In this document: positions 33,032-41,399 of the stretch, piece after piece
Layout: the number at the start of each line of letters is the position of its first letter
Numbering within the stretch: position 1 is the stretch's first letter
NCBI RefSeq assembly: GCF_036421915.1
Contig: NZ_JAZGOM010000006.1
DNA from: Georgenia_A wangjunii
GTDB lineage: Bacteria > Actinomycetota > Actinomycetes > Actinomycetales > Actinomycetaceae
Direction: 5' to 3' (one strand)
Length of the DNA stretch: 64,000 bases
The notes under the pieces: generated by a model
Seen by the model: only the letters and a program-made list of their open reading frames with translations
Databases searched by the model: none
What the model was told of the DNA's origin: nothing
Translations under genes and position numbers: made by a program

Positions 33032-33286
33032 ATGGCACACGTCGCAGGACCAGGATCCGCGGACGAGGAGCACGTCCAGCGCCACCGGGACGGGACCGTC
33101 TGGGCGCGGGGCCAGACCCGCGACGGCGAGGCGCACGGATACTGGGAGTGGTTCCGCAGGGACGGGACGACGATGCGCTCCGGGTGGTTCGAGGCGGGCG
33201 AGCCCGTCGGAGAGTGGACCACGTACGACAAGTCCGGCGTCGTCTACAAGGTGACGGCGAAGAAGCCGCGCACCGACGGCACCTGA
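33032..33286 (+). CDS. small MORN-repeat/YwqK-like protein
   Basis: An 84-residue protein with short repeats of the MORN/YwqK kind: DGTVWARGQTRDGEAHGYWEWF, RDGTTMRSGWFEAGEPVGEW and a third partial unit (YDKSGVVYKV). YwqK-like proteins are often annotated as antitoxin-like, but no toxin is adjacent and function is unknown. ATG at 33032 has AAAGGAG about 6 nt upstream. It converges with the next gene across only 4 bp. Confidence 0.82.
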   Translation: MAHVAGPGSADEEHVQRHRDGTVWARGQTRDGEAHGYWEWFRRDGTTMRSGWFEAGEPVGEWTTYDKSGVVYKVTAKKPRTDGT

Positions 33287-33290
33287 CCGG

Positions 33291-33848
33291 TCAGACGCCC
33301 CCGAGGAAACGCGCGACCGTCGCCGTCCACCACGCCCGGGCCTCCTCGTTCGCCGCGGGCGTCGCCACCTTGGTCTGCGTCGCGACGAGCGAGGCGGTCC
33401 CGTTCTTCTTGGGCTCGCTCGTGACGGCGACGGCGGACCCGTCGCGCGCCGCCGCGCGCCACGTCATCCGCCGGCCCGTCCCACTCACCCGCGGCTCGCC
33501 GGTGACGAGGCTCCGGACCGCGCCGTCGGCCGCCGCGAACGCCGCCCAGCGCTCCATGAGCTCGGCCATCGCGAGCGGCGTCGCCCGGCTCACGCTCACC
33601 TCGAACGTCCCGTCGGCGCGCTGTCCGCGTACGCGGCGACCGATGTGCTGCTCGTACGCGACGGCGACGGACTGGGCCCACCACCCGGCCGACTCCGTCG
33701 TCCCCTCGAGCTCGGCGTGGACGGCAGCCGCGATCTGCCCGTGGTCGAGGTCCGCAGCGCCGCGTGCGTCCATGAAGCGGAGCCAGTCGTCCCACGTGCG
33801 CCCGGTCGCCCGCTCCACCGGACCGATGCGCGGGTTCTCCTCGACCAT
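33291..33848 (-). CDS. conserved hypothetical protein (DUF4287-like N-terminus)
   Basis: A 185-residue soluble protein without signal peptide or membrane segment. The N-terminal region (GRTWDDWLRFMDARGAADLDHGQIAAAV and GWWAQSVAVAYEQHIGRR) resembles DUF4287-type sequences. The C-terminal part (MERWAAFAAADGAVRSLV, then TWRAAARDGSAVAV) may form a separate beta-rich domain, possibly of the SRPBCC fold, which is inference. ATG at 33848 has GAGGAGG 5 nt upstream, which decides the start. A 52-bp sequence over its ribosome site is repeated imperfectly at 34463. Confidence 0.75.
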   Translation of the reverse strand: MVEENPRIGPVERATGRTWDDWLRFMDARGAADLDHGQIAAAVHAELEGTTESAGWWAQSVAVAYEQHIGRRVRGQRADGTFEVSVSRATPLAMAELMERWAAFAAADGAVRSLVTGEPRVSGTGRRMTWRAAARDGSAVAVTSEPKKNGTASLVATQTKVATPAANEEARAWWTATVARFLGGV

Positions 33849-34086
33849 GACGACCTCCTCGTCCCGACGGTGCTGCCGAACGACGAACGGCCCCGACGCC
33901 GGCGGGAACCATCTCATCACGCGGGGACCCGGGGGCTCCAGAGCGGCGTCGGTCGCTCGTTCGACCGGGCGAGCGCCCCGGTGGCTTCGCGCGCATGACC
34001 GGGCGGGCAGCTGCCCGGTGGCCCCGCGTGCGGGCGTAGTGAGCCGCTGCGAGCATGATCAAGGTCCGTCGACAAGGAGGTCTGCC

Positions 34087-34452
34087 GTGCCTGACGTCGT
34101 GTTCGTCCTCATGCTCCTCGCCGTCGCACTGCTCGCGGGCGCCGTCCGCTACAAGATGTTCAAACGGATCATGCGGAACAGCGGGCAGCGGGAGGACGGC
34201 ACCTGGGAGCCCGGGCGTGCGCCGTCGGACGCGACGCTCGTCGGCAAGATCGCCATGGGAGTCGTGCTCCTCGCGTTCGTGGTCGCGGCCGTCCTGCGAC
34301 TCGTGGACGACGCACCCGGCTGGCTGTGGGCGCTCACCACCGGCGTCATGGCGGTCGCCATGACCACGCTCCTCGTCAGTGAGCGGCGTCGCATACGTCG
34401 GGAGGGCGTCGACGTCGGGCACGGGCCCGGGCGCCTGCGCTCCGACGACTGA
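34087..34452 (+). CDS. small membrane protein of unknown function
   Basis: A 121-residue protein with three predicted helices: residues about 2-20 (VVFVLMLLAVALLAGAVR), 55-75 (IAMGVVLLAFVVAAVLRLV) and 80-98 (WLWALTTGVMAVAMTTLLV), and a basic C-terminus. No family is recognised. GTG at 34087 has AAGGAGG about 6 nt upstream. It is divergent from the 33848 gene and ends in front of a strong hairpin. Confidence 0.75.
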   Translation: MPDVVFVLMLLAVALLAGAVRYKMFKRIMRNSGQREDGTWEPGRAPSDATLVGKIAMGVVLLAFVVAAVLRLVDDAPGWLWALTTGVMAVAMTTLLVSERRRIRREGVDVGHGPGRLRSDD

Positions 34453-34494
34453 GCGCCACGGTGACGACCTCCTCGCCCCGACGCAGCTGGCCCG

Positions 34495-34533
34495 ACGACG
34501 AAGGGCCCCGACGCCGTCGGGGCCCTTCGTCGT
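34495..34533. terminator. perfect 18-bp hairpin, 3-nt loop
   Basis: ACGACGAAGGGCCCCGAC (34495-34512) pairs perfectly with 34516-34533 around GCC. It lies 42 bp after the small membrane protein gene and 2 bp beyond the 3' end of tRNA-Ala on the other strand, so it can serve both. Confidence 0.8.
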
Positions 34534-34535
34534 GC

Positions 34536-34611
34536 TGGTGGAGCTAGGGGGATTCGAACCCCCGACCTTCTCATTGCGAACGAGACGCGCTACCAACTGC
34601 GCCATAGCCCC
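34536..34611 (-). tRNA. tRNA-Ala (anticodon CGC), CCA encoded
   Basis: The minus strand begins GGGGCTA and ends TAGCTCC-ACCA, with the G3:U70 pair that is the alanine identity element. The anticodon loop is TTCGCAA (CGC), and the T loop is GGTTCGAATCC. The 3' CCA is encoded, unlike in the other two tRNAs here. Confidence 0.96.
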
Positions 34612-34708
34612 AGGTGCCCTTGCGAGCGATGACACTTTAGCACCGGCCGCGCGGTCAGGCGAAGCGCTCTAGGTTGGGTGCGACGTACCCCACAGTCAGG
34701 AGCCGCCC

Positions 34709-35929
34709 ATGACCTTCCACGTCGCCTCGGAGGTGGGCCGTCTGCGCCAGGTGATCCTCCACCGGCCGGGCCTGGAGATGGAGCGCCTCACGCCCCACAA
34801 CCGGGAGGACCTTCTCTTCGACGAGCTCCTGTGGGTCTCCCGGGCGCAGGAGGAGCACGACGCGTTCGCCCAGGTGCTGCGTGACCAGGACGTCGAGGTC
34901 CTCTACCTCACGGACCTCCTGCGTGAGGCGCTCGCCGTCCCCGCAGCCCGCGAGCGCGTGCTCGGCCACACCTTCGACGAGGAGGTGTTCGGTCCGGCCG
35001 CCGTCGGTCCCCTACGGGCGATGGCGGACGCGATGGACGACGCCGAGCTGACGACGGCGCTCGTCGGCGGGATGACGAAGGCGGAGGCGCTCGAGCGCGT
35101 CGACGAGCCGAGCTCGGTCGCCTTCCACGTCCTCGGCGCCGACGACTTCCTCCTCCCGCCCCTGCCGAACCACCTCTACACCCGCGACGCGTCGGCGTGG
35201 GTGTACGACGGCGTCGCCGTGAGCGCCATGCGCAAGCGCGCCCGGCTCCGCGAGTCCGTCCACTACGAGGCGATCTACCGCTGGCACCCCGCGTTCGCCG
35301 ACGACGACTTCCACCTCTGGCAGGGCAGCGGGAAGCGCCGCGGGTCGAGCGTCGAGGGCGGGGACGTCCTCGTCCTCGGTCGCGGGGCGGTGCTCGTCGG
35401 GATGAGCGAGCGCACGACGCCGCAGGGGGTCGAGCGGCTGGCGAAGAAGCTCTTCGCCGCCGGGGCGGCGACGACGGTCGTCGCCCTCGCGATGCCGCAG
35501 CACCGCGCATTCATGCACCTGGACACGGTCATGACGATGGTCGACCCGGAGAGCATCACCGAGTACGCCGGTCTCGGGCCGTTGCCCTCGTACACGATCA
35601 CCCCGGGCGACGACGGCGATCTCGTCATCACCGACCACTCCCCCGGCGAGATGCACACCGCCATCGCGCGCGCCCTGGGCCTCGACCGCATCCGGGTCCT
35701 CACCCCGACGCAGGGCGTGCGCGCCGCGCAGCGCGAGCAGTGGGACGACGGGTGCAACGTGCTCGCCGTCCGCCCGGGCGTCGTCATCGGCTACGAGCGC
35801 AACGAGACGTCGAACGCGTTCCTCGAGGCGAACGGCGTCGAGGTCATCACCGTCGCGGGCTCCGAGGTGGGACGAGGCCGCGGCGGCCCCCGGTGCATGA
35901 GCTGCCCCACTCTGCGCGACGGGCTGTAG
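34709..35929 (+). CDS. arcA: arginine deiminase
   Basis: Hydrolyses arginine to citrulline and ammonia. The 406-residue length is normal for the bacterial enzyme. Motifs: VASEVGRLRQVILHRPGLEMERLTP as start region (begins FHVASEVGRLRQV), LYTRDASAWV (substrate Asp), EGGDVLVLG, and the catalytic Cys396 in GGPRCMSCP. Ornithine carbamoyltransferase (arcB), carbamate kinase (arcC) and the arcD antiporter are not adjacent, so a complete pathway operon is absent here. The ATG has an AGGAG-like site (TCAGGAGC) upstream, and a TAGGTT box lies about 35 bp upstream. Confidence 0.95.
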   Translation: MTFHVASEVGRLRQVILHRPGLEMERLTPHNREDLLFDELLWVSRAQEEHDAFAQVLRDQDVEVLYLTDLLREALAVPAARERVLGHTFDEEVFGPAAVGPLRAMADAMDDAELTTALVGGMTKAEALERVDEPSSVAFHVLGADDFLLPPLPNHLYTRDASAWVYDGVAVSAMRKRARLRESVHYEAIYRWHPAFADDDFHLWQGSGKRRGSSVEGGDVLVLGRGAVLVGMSERTTPQGVERLAKKLFAAGAATTVVALAMPQHRAFMHLDTVMTMVDPESITEYAGLGPLPSYTITPGDDGDLVITDHSPGEMHTAIARALGLDRIRVLTPTQGVRAAQREQWDDGCNVLAVRPGVVIGYERNETSNAFLEANGVEVITVAGSEVGRGRGGPRCMSCPTLRDGL

Positions 35930-36044
35930 AGCACCGCCCCCGCGGCGCGCACCGGCCAGCCGCCCTGCTGCGGCTCCGGCGTCGCCCGAGCCGCGCGTGC
36001 GCGCGGGAGGGGTGCGACCGAGCCCGGTCAGGCGCCGACGGGGC

Positions 36045-37501
36045 TCAGGCGCCGACGGCGCGCCGACGGGCGAGGACCGCGTCGAGGTCCAGCGCGACCG
36101 GCACGGCGGGCACAGACACGCTCGCGGCGACGGTGAGCGGCGCCTCGGCGGTCGTCACGTCGAGCGTGGCCGCAGCCACTTCGGTCGCAGCCACGGCGGG
36201 CTCCTGCGCGGCGTACGGCGCGACGTCACGGCGCGGGGCCGGGGGCTTGAGCGTGTAGGACGGCGCGGGCACCGGCACGGGCGTCCACGTCCGCTCCGTC
36301 TCGACGTCCCAGCGGGGCGTTCCGACGTCGTCCGTCGTCGCGGTCTCTTCATGGCGGGCCGAGGCTGAGGTGGTGGTCGGCGCCGCGGGCACGGCCGGCA
36401 CGTCGGCGGCCGGCGGTGCGTCGGGGGCTGCGGCCGTCACGTCGGCCGGCGCCGTCGGGGTGGCGCTGGCGGACGTCGCAGCGGCCGGGGCGACCTGGCC
36501 GGCCGTCGGCGCGGCAGCGACCTCGCCGGAGGTGCCGACGGTGCCCGCAGCCTCGGTCGCCGTGGTGCTCACCGGCGTGCTGGGGGCGACCTCCGGCGCG
36601 GCGCCGGCGGCGGGTGCCTCATCACCGGCGGACGCCGCGGAGCCGGTCGGCCCGGGCGCGTCGCCGTCCGCGGCGGTCGTCGCGCCGGCGCGGGTGCCTG
36701 TCCGGGCGGTGCGGGCCGTCGGCTCGACGGACCGGGCCTCACGCTCGTCGAGGCGGGTGGCGCCGGAACGGGCGGTCGTCGTCCGGGTCGTCCCGGCACC
36801 GGCCGGGCGACGGGTGCCCAGCTGCCGGGGGACCGTCGGTGTGCGCCGGGCGACCGGCCCGCCCTCGAGGCGGGCCATCGCGGCCCGGGCGGCCGCGTCG
36901 CGACGCGCGCCCGCCCTGGCGGCGCGGCGCCCGAGGACGAGGACGACGGCGAGGAGGACGGTCGGGACGACCCCGAGCGCCACGGCGGAGCCGGCGCCCC
37001 AGACGGCGACCCAGCCGGCGACGGCCGACGCGAGGAGGACGAGGGTGAGCGCGAGGCGGCGGCGGGCGGCAGCCGCGCGGCGGCTGACCTCGGCGGCGCG
37101 GGACGCGCGGGCGGCGGCGAGGCGGCGTGCGTCGTCGGCGGTGCGCTCGTTGCGGGCGGGTGGCCTGTTCACGGCGGGTGCCTCCGTACGTCGTCGTGGG
37201 TCGTGCAGGTAGGGCCGGGCAACTGNCGCTCGTTGCGGGCGGGTGGCCTGTTCACGGCGGGTGCCTCCGTACGTCGTCGTGGGTCGTGCAGGTAGGGCCG
37301 GGCAACTGGCTGCCCGTGGTGGGCCGCCGCTCCGCGCGGCCCTGGCGTCGCACCGGCGACGGCGAGGATGCGCAGCTCAGCCGAGAACCGGTCCTCCACG
37401 CGGGACTCGACCAGCTCCTGCCGGCTGCGGACCATGTAGGGGACCAGGTACCCGAAGAGGACGCAGGCGAGGGCGATGACAACCCACCCCTGTACGTCCA
37501 C
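36045..37501 (-). CDS. sepX: SepX/GlpR-like division membrane protein, artificially split by an assembly join
   Basis: Read as deposited, it breaks into a 110-residue N-terminal piece (from GTG 37501) and a 375-residue piece (from 37172). The break is an exact 82-bp duplication flanking the N at 37226. Removing 83 bp restores one frame of exactly 458 codons (457 residues). The protein has an N-terminal helix (WVVIALACVLFGYLVPYMV), a RPPARNERTADDARRL cytoplasmic segment, two more helices (near 125-170) and a long Ala/Pro/Thr-rich C-terminus. Position beside rimJ, glp and galU matches SepX of Streptomyces and GlpR of Corynebacterium, the membrane partner of Glp at division septa. TAGCGT lies 6 nt before GTG. 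Confidence 0.85.
37144..37308. repeat. 82-bp exact duplication around an N (contig-join artifact)
   Basis: 37144-37225 and 37227-37308 are identical over 82 bp with a single N at 37226. Collapsing 83 bp repairs the sepX reading frame, so this is most likely overlapping contig ends left unmerged, not a biological repeat. Confidence 0.92.
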
Positions 37502-37507
37502 GCCCTG

Positions 37508-37513
37508 ACGCTA
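37508..37513 (-). promoter_or_regulatory. -10 box TAGCGT of sepX (leaderless)
   Basis: TAGCGT, 6 nt, then GTG at 37501. It shows that sepX has its own promoter, separate from the upstream rimJ-glp-galU genes. Confidence 0.55.
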
Positions 37514-37586
37514 GCCCGCCGCGCGGGTCCCCCGCCGTCCGGGGACCGGCGTGTCTTACACCGATGTGATTCACCGGCCGCCGTAA

Positions 37587-38186
37587 CTACCGGAACCCGC
37601 CCCCGGCGTCCGTCCAGCGGCGCAGGAGCCCACCGGGAACCTCGTCGACGGTGAGGGCGAACGTGCGGTGGTCGCGCCAGTCGCCGTCGATGTGGAGGTA
37701 CCGCTCACGCACCCCTTCGTCGCGGAAGCCGAGCTTCTCGACGACGCGCAGGCTCGCGGTGTTCTCGGGGCGGATGTTGACCTCGATGCGGTGGAGCCCG
37801 AGCTCGTACCAGCAGTGGTCGGTGGCCATCGCGACGGCCGTCGGCGTGATGCCGCGCCCGGCGACGTGCTCCGAGACCCAGTAGCCGATCGACGCGGACC
37901 GCAGCGAGCCGCGGATGATCGAGGAGACGGTGAGCTGGCCGACGAGCTGGCTGTCGACGTCGATCGCGAACGGCAGCGCGAGGCCGGCGCGCGCCTGGGC
38001 GTTGACGTCGCGCACGAAGGAGCCGAACGACGGCGGCGGGCCCGCCTGCGGGTCCGGGCTGGAGGCCTCCCAGCGCCGCAGCCAGGACTCGTTCGCCTTG
38101 CGCAGCCGCAGCCACGAGGTCTGGTCCCGTCGGCGCAGCGGCCGGAGCATGAGCCCCTCGTGGATGAGGACCACGGGCCACGTCAT
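37587..38186 (-). CDS. rimJ: GNAT N-acetyltransferase, RimJ/RimL type
   Basis: A 199-residue acetyltransferase related to enzymes acetylating ribosomal protein N-termini; the real substrate here is unknown. It shows LRPLRRRDQTSWLRLR at the start, then ASIGYWVSEHVAGRGITPTAVAMATDHCW (acetyl-CoA loop region, motif AGRGI) and LHRIEVNIRPENTASLRVVEKLGF, the classic RimJ/RimL motif. ATG at 38186 lies 7 nt after TAGGCT; the longer frame to 38213 would include the -10 box. It is part of the conserved block galU-glp-rimJ-sepX of actinobacteria. Confidence 0.93.
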   Translation of the reverse strand: MTWPVVLIHEGLMLRPLRRRDQTSWLRLRKANESWLRRWEASSPDPQAGPPPSFGSFVRDVNAQARAGLALPFAIDVDSQLVGQLTVSSIIRGSLRSASIGYWVSEHVAGRGITPTAVAMATDHCWYELGLHRIEVNIRPENTASLRVVEKLGFRDEGVRERYLHIDGDWRDHRTFALTVDEVPGGLLRRWTDAGGGFR

Positions 38187-38193
38187 GCGGGCG

Positions 38194-38199
38194 AGCCTA
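38194..38199 (-). promoter_or_regulatory. -10 box TAGGCT of rimJ (leaderless)
   Basis: TAGGCT, 7 nt, then ATG at 38186. Confidence 0.55.
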
Positions 38200-38329
38200 G
38201 CGGCGCCGCGCACGCCCCGCCGCTGGGCTGCCGCCTGGGGCCACCGCCGCGACGCCCGGCCACGGGGCGGCCACAGCTTCCGGGGCTGGCGCGGGCCAGG
38301 AAAGGAAGCAGGCGCTCAGGGTGCGCGGT

Positions 38330-39544
38330 TCAGCCGTCGAGCACGAGGCAGTGCAGCTGGTCGCCGGCACGCACGTCGGTGACGTCCTCGGGGACCACCG
38401 CGAGCGCGTTCGAGCGGGCCAGCGCCGAGAGGAGCAGGGCGTGCGGCGCGCCCACCGGCTCCGCTCGGTACCCCTCGGCGGGAGAGCCGGTGAGCTGGAC
38501 GCGCACGAACTCGCGCCGCCCGGCCGGGGAGTACCAGCCCGTCGTCACGGCGGCCGCCACGGAGGGCCGGTACAGGTCGGTGTAGCCGGCCATCGCCCGC
38601 AGGGCCGGGCGCACGAACGTCTCGTACGCCACCTGCGCCGTCACAGGGTTGCCCGGGAGCGCGAAGATCGGGGTGCCGTCGCCGATCGTGCCGACGCCGA
38701 GCTGCCGGCCCGGCCACATGGCGACGTTGTCGAAGCGGACGGTGCCGAGCGGGGCGAGGACCTCCTTGACGGTGTCGTTCGCGCCGTAGCTGAGGCCACC
38801 GGTCGTGATGATGAGGTCGGCGCGCACGAGCTGGTCCTCGAGCGTCTCGCGCAGGGGCCCGCGCTGGTCCGGCACGGCGGCCACCCGGTACGTCGCGGCG
38901 CCGACGTCCTGCGCCGCGGTGGCCAGGGCGTGCCCGTTGGCGTCGAAGACCTGCCCGGGCGCGGCACGCTGACCCGGCTCCACGAGCTCGTCCCCCACGG
39001 AGATGATGACGACGCGCGTGCGGGGGTGGACCCGCACCCTGCCCCGCCCGACGGCGGCGAGGAGCGCCACCTGCCGGGCCCCGACGCGCTCCCCGGCGGG
39101 CAGGACGACCTCCCCGGCACGCAGGTCCTCGGCGCGGCGGCGCACGTGCTCCCCCGCCGTGCTCGCCGTCCGCACGGTTACCCGCGCCGACCCGCCGTCG
39201 GTCTGCTCGAGGGGGACGACGGCGTCGGCGCCCGTCGGCAGCGGCGCGCCGGACGCGATCCGCACCGCCGTGCCGGGCACGAGGCGCAGGTGCTCGGTGG
39301 TCCCGGCGCGGAGCTCGTCGACGACACCGAGGGCGACCCGCGCCGTCGGCGCCGCCTCGGCGATGTCCGCGGCCCGGACGGCGTACCCGTCGAGGCCGGC
39401 GAGGTCGGCGACGGGCAGGTCGGCCGGGGCGATGACGTCCTCGGCGAGGACGCACCCGACGGCGTCCGCCAGCACGACGTCGAGCGGCGGCTGCGGCCCC
39501 ACCACGGCGAGGCACGCGGCGAGGTGCTCCTGGACGGTCCTCAC
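38330..39544 (-). CDS. glp: gephyrin-like MoeA paralog, probable Glp
   Basis: A 404-residue MoeA-fold protein with domains MoeA_N (VLAEDVIAPADLPVADLAGLDGYAVRA split by VLAEDV and LAGLDGYAV motifs), the MPT-binding domain (VIISVGDELVEPG, TTGGLSYGANDTVKEVL, FALPGNPVTAQVAYE) and MoeA_C. The conserved acidic GD of true MoeA in the GGVSxGDxD motif is changed to GAND, and no other molybdenum-cofactor gene lies nearby. Together with the galU/rimJ/sepX neighbours this favours Glp, a cell-division protein that works with the GlpR/SepX membrane receptor, over molybdopterin molybdotransferase. GTG overlaps the galU stop by 4 nt. Confidence 0.85.
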   Translation of the reverse strand: MRTVQEHLAACLAVVGPQPPLDVVLADAVGCVLAEDVIAPADLPVADLAGLDGYAVRAADIAEAAPTARVALGVVDELRAGTTEHLRLVPGTAVRIASGAPLPTGADAVVPLEQTDGGSARVTVRTASTAGEHVRRRAEDLRAGEVVLPAGERVGARQVALLAAVGRGRVRVHPRTRVVIISVGDELVEPGQRAAPGQVFDANGHALATAAQDVGAATYRVAAVPDQRGPLRETLEDQLVRADLIITTGGLSYGANDTVKEVLAPLGTVRFDNVAMWPGRQLGVGTIGDGTPIFALPGNPVTAQVAYETFVRPALRAMAGYTDLYRPSVAAAVTTGWYSPAGRREFVRVQLTGSPAEGYRAEPVGAPHALLLSALARSNALAVVPEDVTDVRAGDQLHCLVLDG

Positions 39545-40536
39545 CGGGGGGTCGGGTAACGCTCCGCCGGGTCGGAGCCGAGCTCGACGTGACGGCCACG
39601 GACGAAGCCGTCGAGCCACTCGGTGAAGTCGGGCCCGAGGTCCGGGCGGTCGGCGGCGAGCTGGACGACGGCCTTGAGGTAGTCGAGCTTGTCGCCCGTG
39701 TCGTAGCGCCGGCCGCGGAAGACGACGCCGTGCACGCCACCGCCCTCCTCCGCCGGCATCCCGGCGAGGGTCTGGAGGGCGTCGGTCAGCTGGATCTCCC
39801 CGCCACGTCCGGGCCCGGTCTGCTCGAGGACGTCGAAGACGGCGGGCGAGAGGACGTAGCGCCCGATGACCGCGAGGTTGGAGGGGGCGTCCTCGACGGC
39901 GGGCTTCTCGACGAGCTCCGTCACGGTGACGACGTCGCCCGCGGGGATGCCCTCGACCTGCGCGGCGGGCTCGACGGCGGCGCACCCGTAGAGGTTGATC
40001 TGCGCGGGGTCCACCTCGAGGAGCGCGACGACGGACCCGCCCAGCTGCTCCTGGACGGCGATCATCGTCGTGAGCAGCTCGTCGCGGGCGTCGATGAGGT
40101 CGTCGCCGAGCAGGACGGCGAAGGGCTCGTCCCCGACGTGCCCGCGCCCGCACAGGACGGCGTGGCCGAGCCCCTTGGGGGTGCCCTGCCGGACGAAGTG
40201 GACGTCGGCGAGGCCGCTCGAGGCCCGGACCGCGTCGAGGCGGGCGTCGTCGCCCTTCTTCTCGAGCGCGGCCTCGAGCTCGCCGTTGCGGTCGAAGTGG
40301 TCCTCGATGGAGCCCTTCCCGCGCCCGGTCACCATGAGGACGTCGTGGATGCCCGCGGCGGCGACCTCCTCGACGACGTACTGGATCGCCGGCTTGTCCA
40401 CCACCGGCAACATCTCCTTCGGAGTCGCCTTGGTGGCGGGCAGGAACCGCGTCCCCAGCCCCGCGACCGGCACGACCGCCTTGCGCACGCGTGCCCTGCC
40501 CGCTCCGGGATTGCTCGTTCCGCTCGTCGTCTCCAT
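39541..40536 (-). CDS. galU: UTP--glucose-1-phosphate uridylyltransferase
   Basis: Makes UDP-glucose for wall polymers and trehalose or glycogen-related paths. The 331-residue enzyme has the nucleotidyltransferase signature KAVVPVAGLGTRFLPATK, ATPKEMLPVVDKPAIQYVV, the metal/sugar site LLGDDLI and VTELVEKP. The ATG at 40536 follows TAGCCT by 6 nt. It is the first gene of galU-glp, which overlap by 4 nt, and is divergent from the 5-formyl-THF cyclo-ligase gene with 145 bp between. Confidence 0.97.
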   Translation of the reverse strand: METTSGTSNPGAGRARVRKAVVPVAGLGTRFLPATKATPKEMLPVVDKPAIQYVVEEVAAAGIHDVLMVTGRGKGSIEDHFDRNGELEAALEKKGDDARLDAVRASSGLADVHFVRQGTPKGLGHAVLCGRGHVGDEPFAVLLGDDLIDARDELLTTMIAVQEQLGGSVVALLEVDPAQINLYGCAAVEPAAQVEGIPAGDVVTVTELVEKPAVEDAPSNLAVIGRYVLSPAVFDVLEQTGPGRGGEIQLTDALQTLAGMPAEEGGGVHGVVFRGRRYDTGDKLDYLKAVVQLAADRPDLGPDFTEWLDGFVRGRHVELGSDPAERYPTPR

Positions 40537-40542
40537 GCCCGA

Positions 40543-40548
40543 AGGCTA
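40543..40548 (-). promoter_or_regulatory. -10 box TAGCCT of galU (leaderless)
   Basis: TAGCCT, 6 nt, then ATG at 40536. Confidence 0.55.
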
Positions 40549-40681
40549 CCCATCCGCCGCGCCGCGAGCGCCTCGGCTCCGGGGCACGGCCGCTCCGCCC
40601 GCGGCCGGTGTTCCCAGATCTCTCCTCCACACGCCGCCCGATCTCGTGGTGCGTGTCACCGCCGCCTGAGAGAGTGGAGGC

Positions 40682-41338
40682 ATGTCGACGTCGCTGCGCC
40701 TTCCGAGCACGGCCGGTTACGAGACCGAGGACGCCAAGCAGGCGCTGCGAAGCGCGGTCCGTGAGCACCGCGCGAACCGCTCCGCGAGGGAGCGGCTCAA
40801 CGCCGCGGAAGCGATCTCCCGCCACGGCGTCGAGGCGGTGGGCCCGGCGCGGTGCGTGAGCGTCTACGTCTCGCGGGACCTCGAGCCCGGCACCCATCTC
40901 CTGCTCGACGCCCTCCATGACCGCGGCGTGCGGATCCTCCTGCCCATCCTCGGGCCGGGCCTGGCCCGCTGCTGGGCGGAGTACGCAGGAGCCGAGGACC
41001 TGCTCGTACGGGCGCCGGGCCGCCCGCCGGAGCCGTCGGGCACCGTCCTCGGGCCCGAGGCGATCGCCGACGCCGAGGTGATCATCGCCCCGGCGCTCGC
41101 GGTGGACGCCGAGGGCACCCGGCTCGGCCAGGGCGGCGGCTGGTACGACCGTGCGCTCAAGCACCGCGCGCCGGACGCCCCCGTGTTCGCCACCGTCTAC
41201 GAGTCCGAGCTGGTCGAGGGCGCCTACCTCCCTCGGGACGTCCACGACGTCGCGGTCGATGCCGTCATCACCCCCGAGCGCTGGTTCCTCCTCGAGGGCT
41301 CGCCCTTCCGGCGCGCCGGGCGCGCGTCGGACCTCTAG
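40682..41338 (+). CDS. 5-formyltetrahydrofolate cyclo-ligase
   Basis: ATP-dependent conversion of 5-formyl-THF to 5,10-methenyl-THF, returning folate to one-carbon metabolism. The 218-residue protein has an N-terminal KQALRSAVREHRANRS region, YVSRDLEPGT, RILLPIL and the C-terminal family motif LAVDAEGTRLGQGGGWYDRAL followed by FATVYESELV. ATG at 40682 has GGAGG 3 nt upstream within GAGTGGAGGC. Its divergence from galU is conserved across actinobacteria. Confidence 0.95.
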   Translation: MSTSLRLPSTAGYETEDAKQALRSAVREHRANRSARERLNAAEAISRHGVEAVGPARCVSVYVSRDLEPGTHLLLDALHDRGVRILLPILGPGLARCWAEYAGAEDLLVRAPGRPPEPSGTVLGPEAIADAEVIIAPALAVDAEGTRLGQGGGWYDRALKHRAPDAPVFATVYESELVEGAYLPRDVHDVAVDAVITPERWFLLEGSPFRRAGRASDL

Positions 41339-41399
41339 CCCGGCTGAGCACCTGCCGGCGTCGGTCGGCCCGCGCAGCGTCGCTGCGCTCGCCGCCCCC

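Noticed and set aside
37144..37308. 82-bp tandem repeat as a biological duplication
   Set aside because: A single N lies between the copies and collapsing them restores the sepX frame exactly, so an assembly join is the simpler explanation.
38330..39544. MoeA (molybdopterin molybdotransferase) as the function
   Set aside because: No molybdenum-cofactor genes nearby, an altered conserved motif, and the Glp/SepX neighbourhood; kept only as an alternative.
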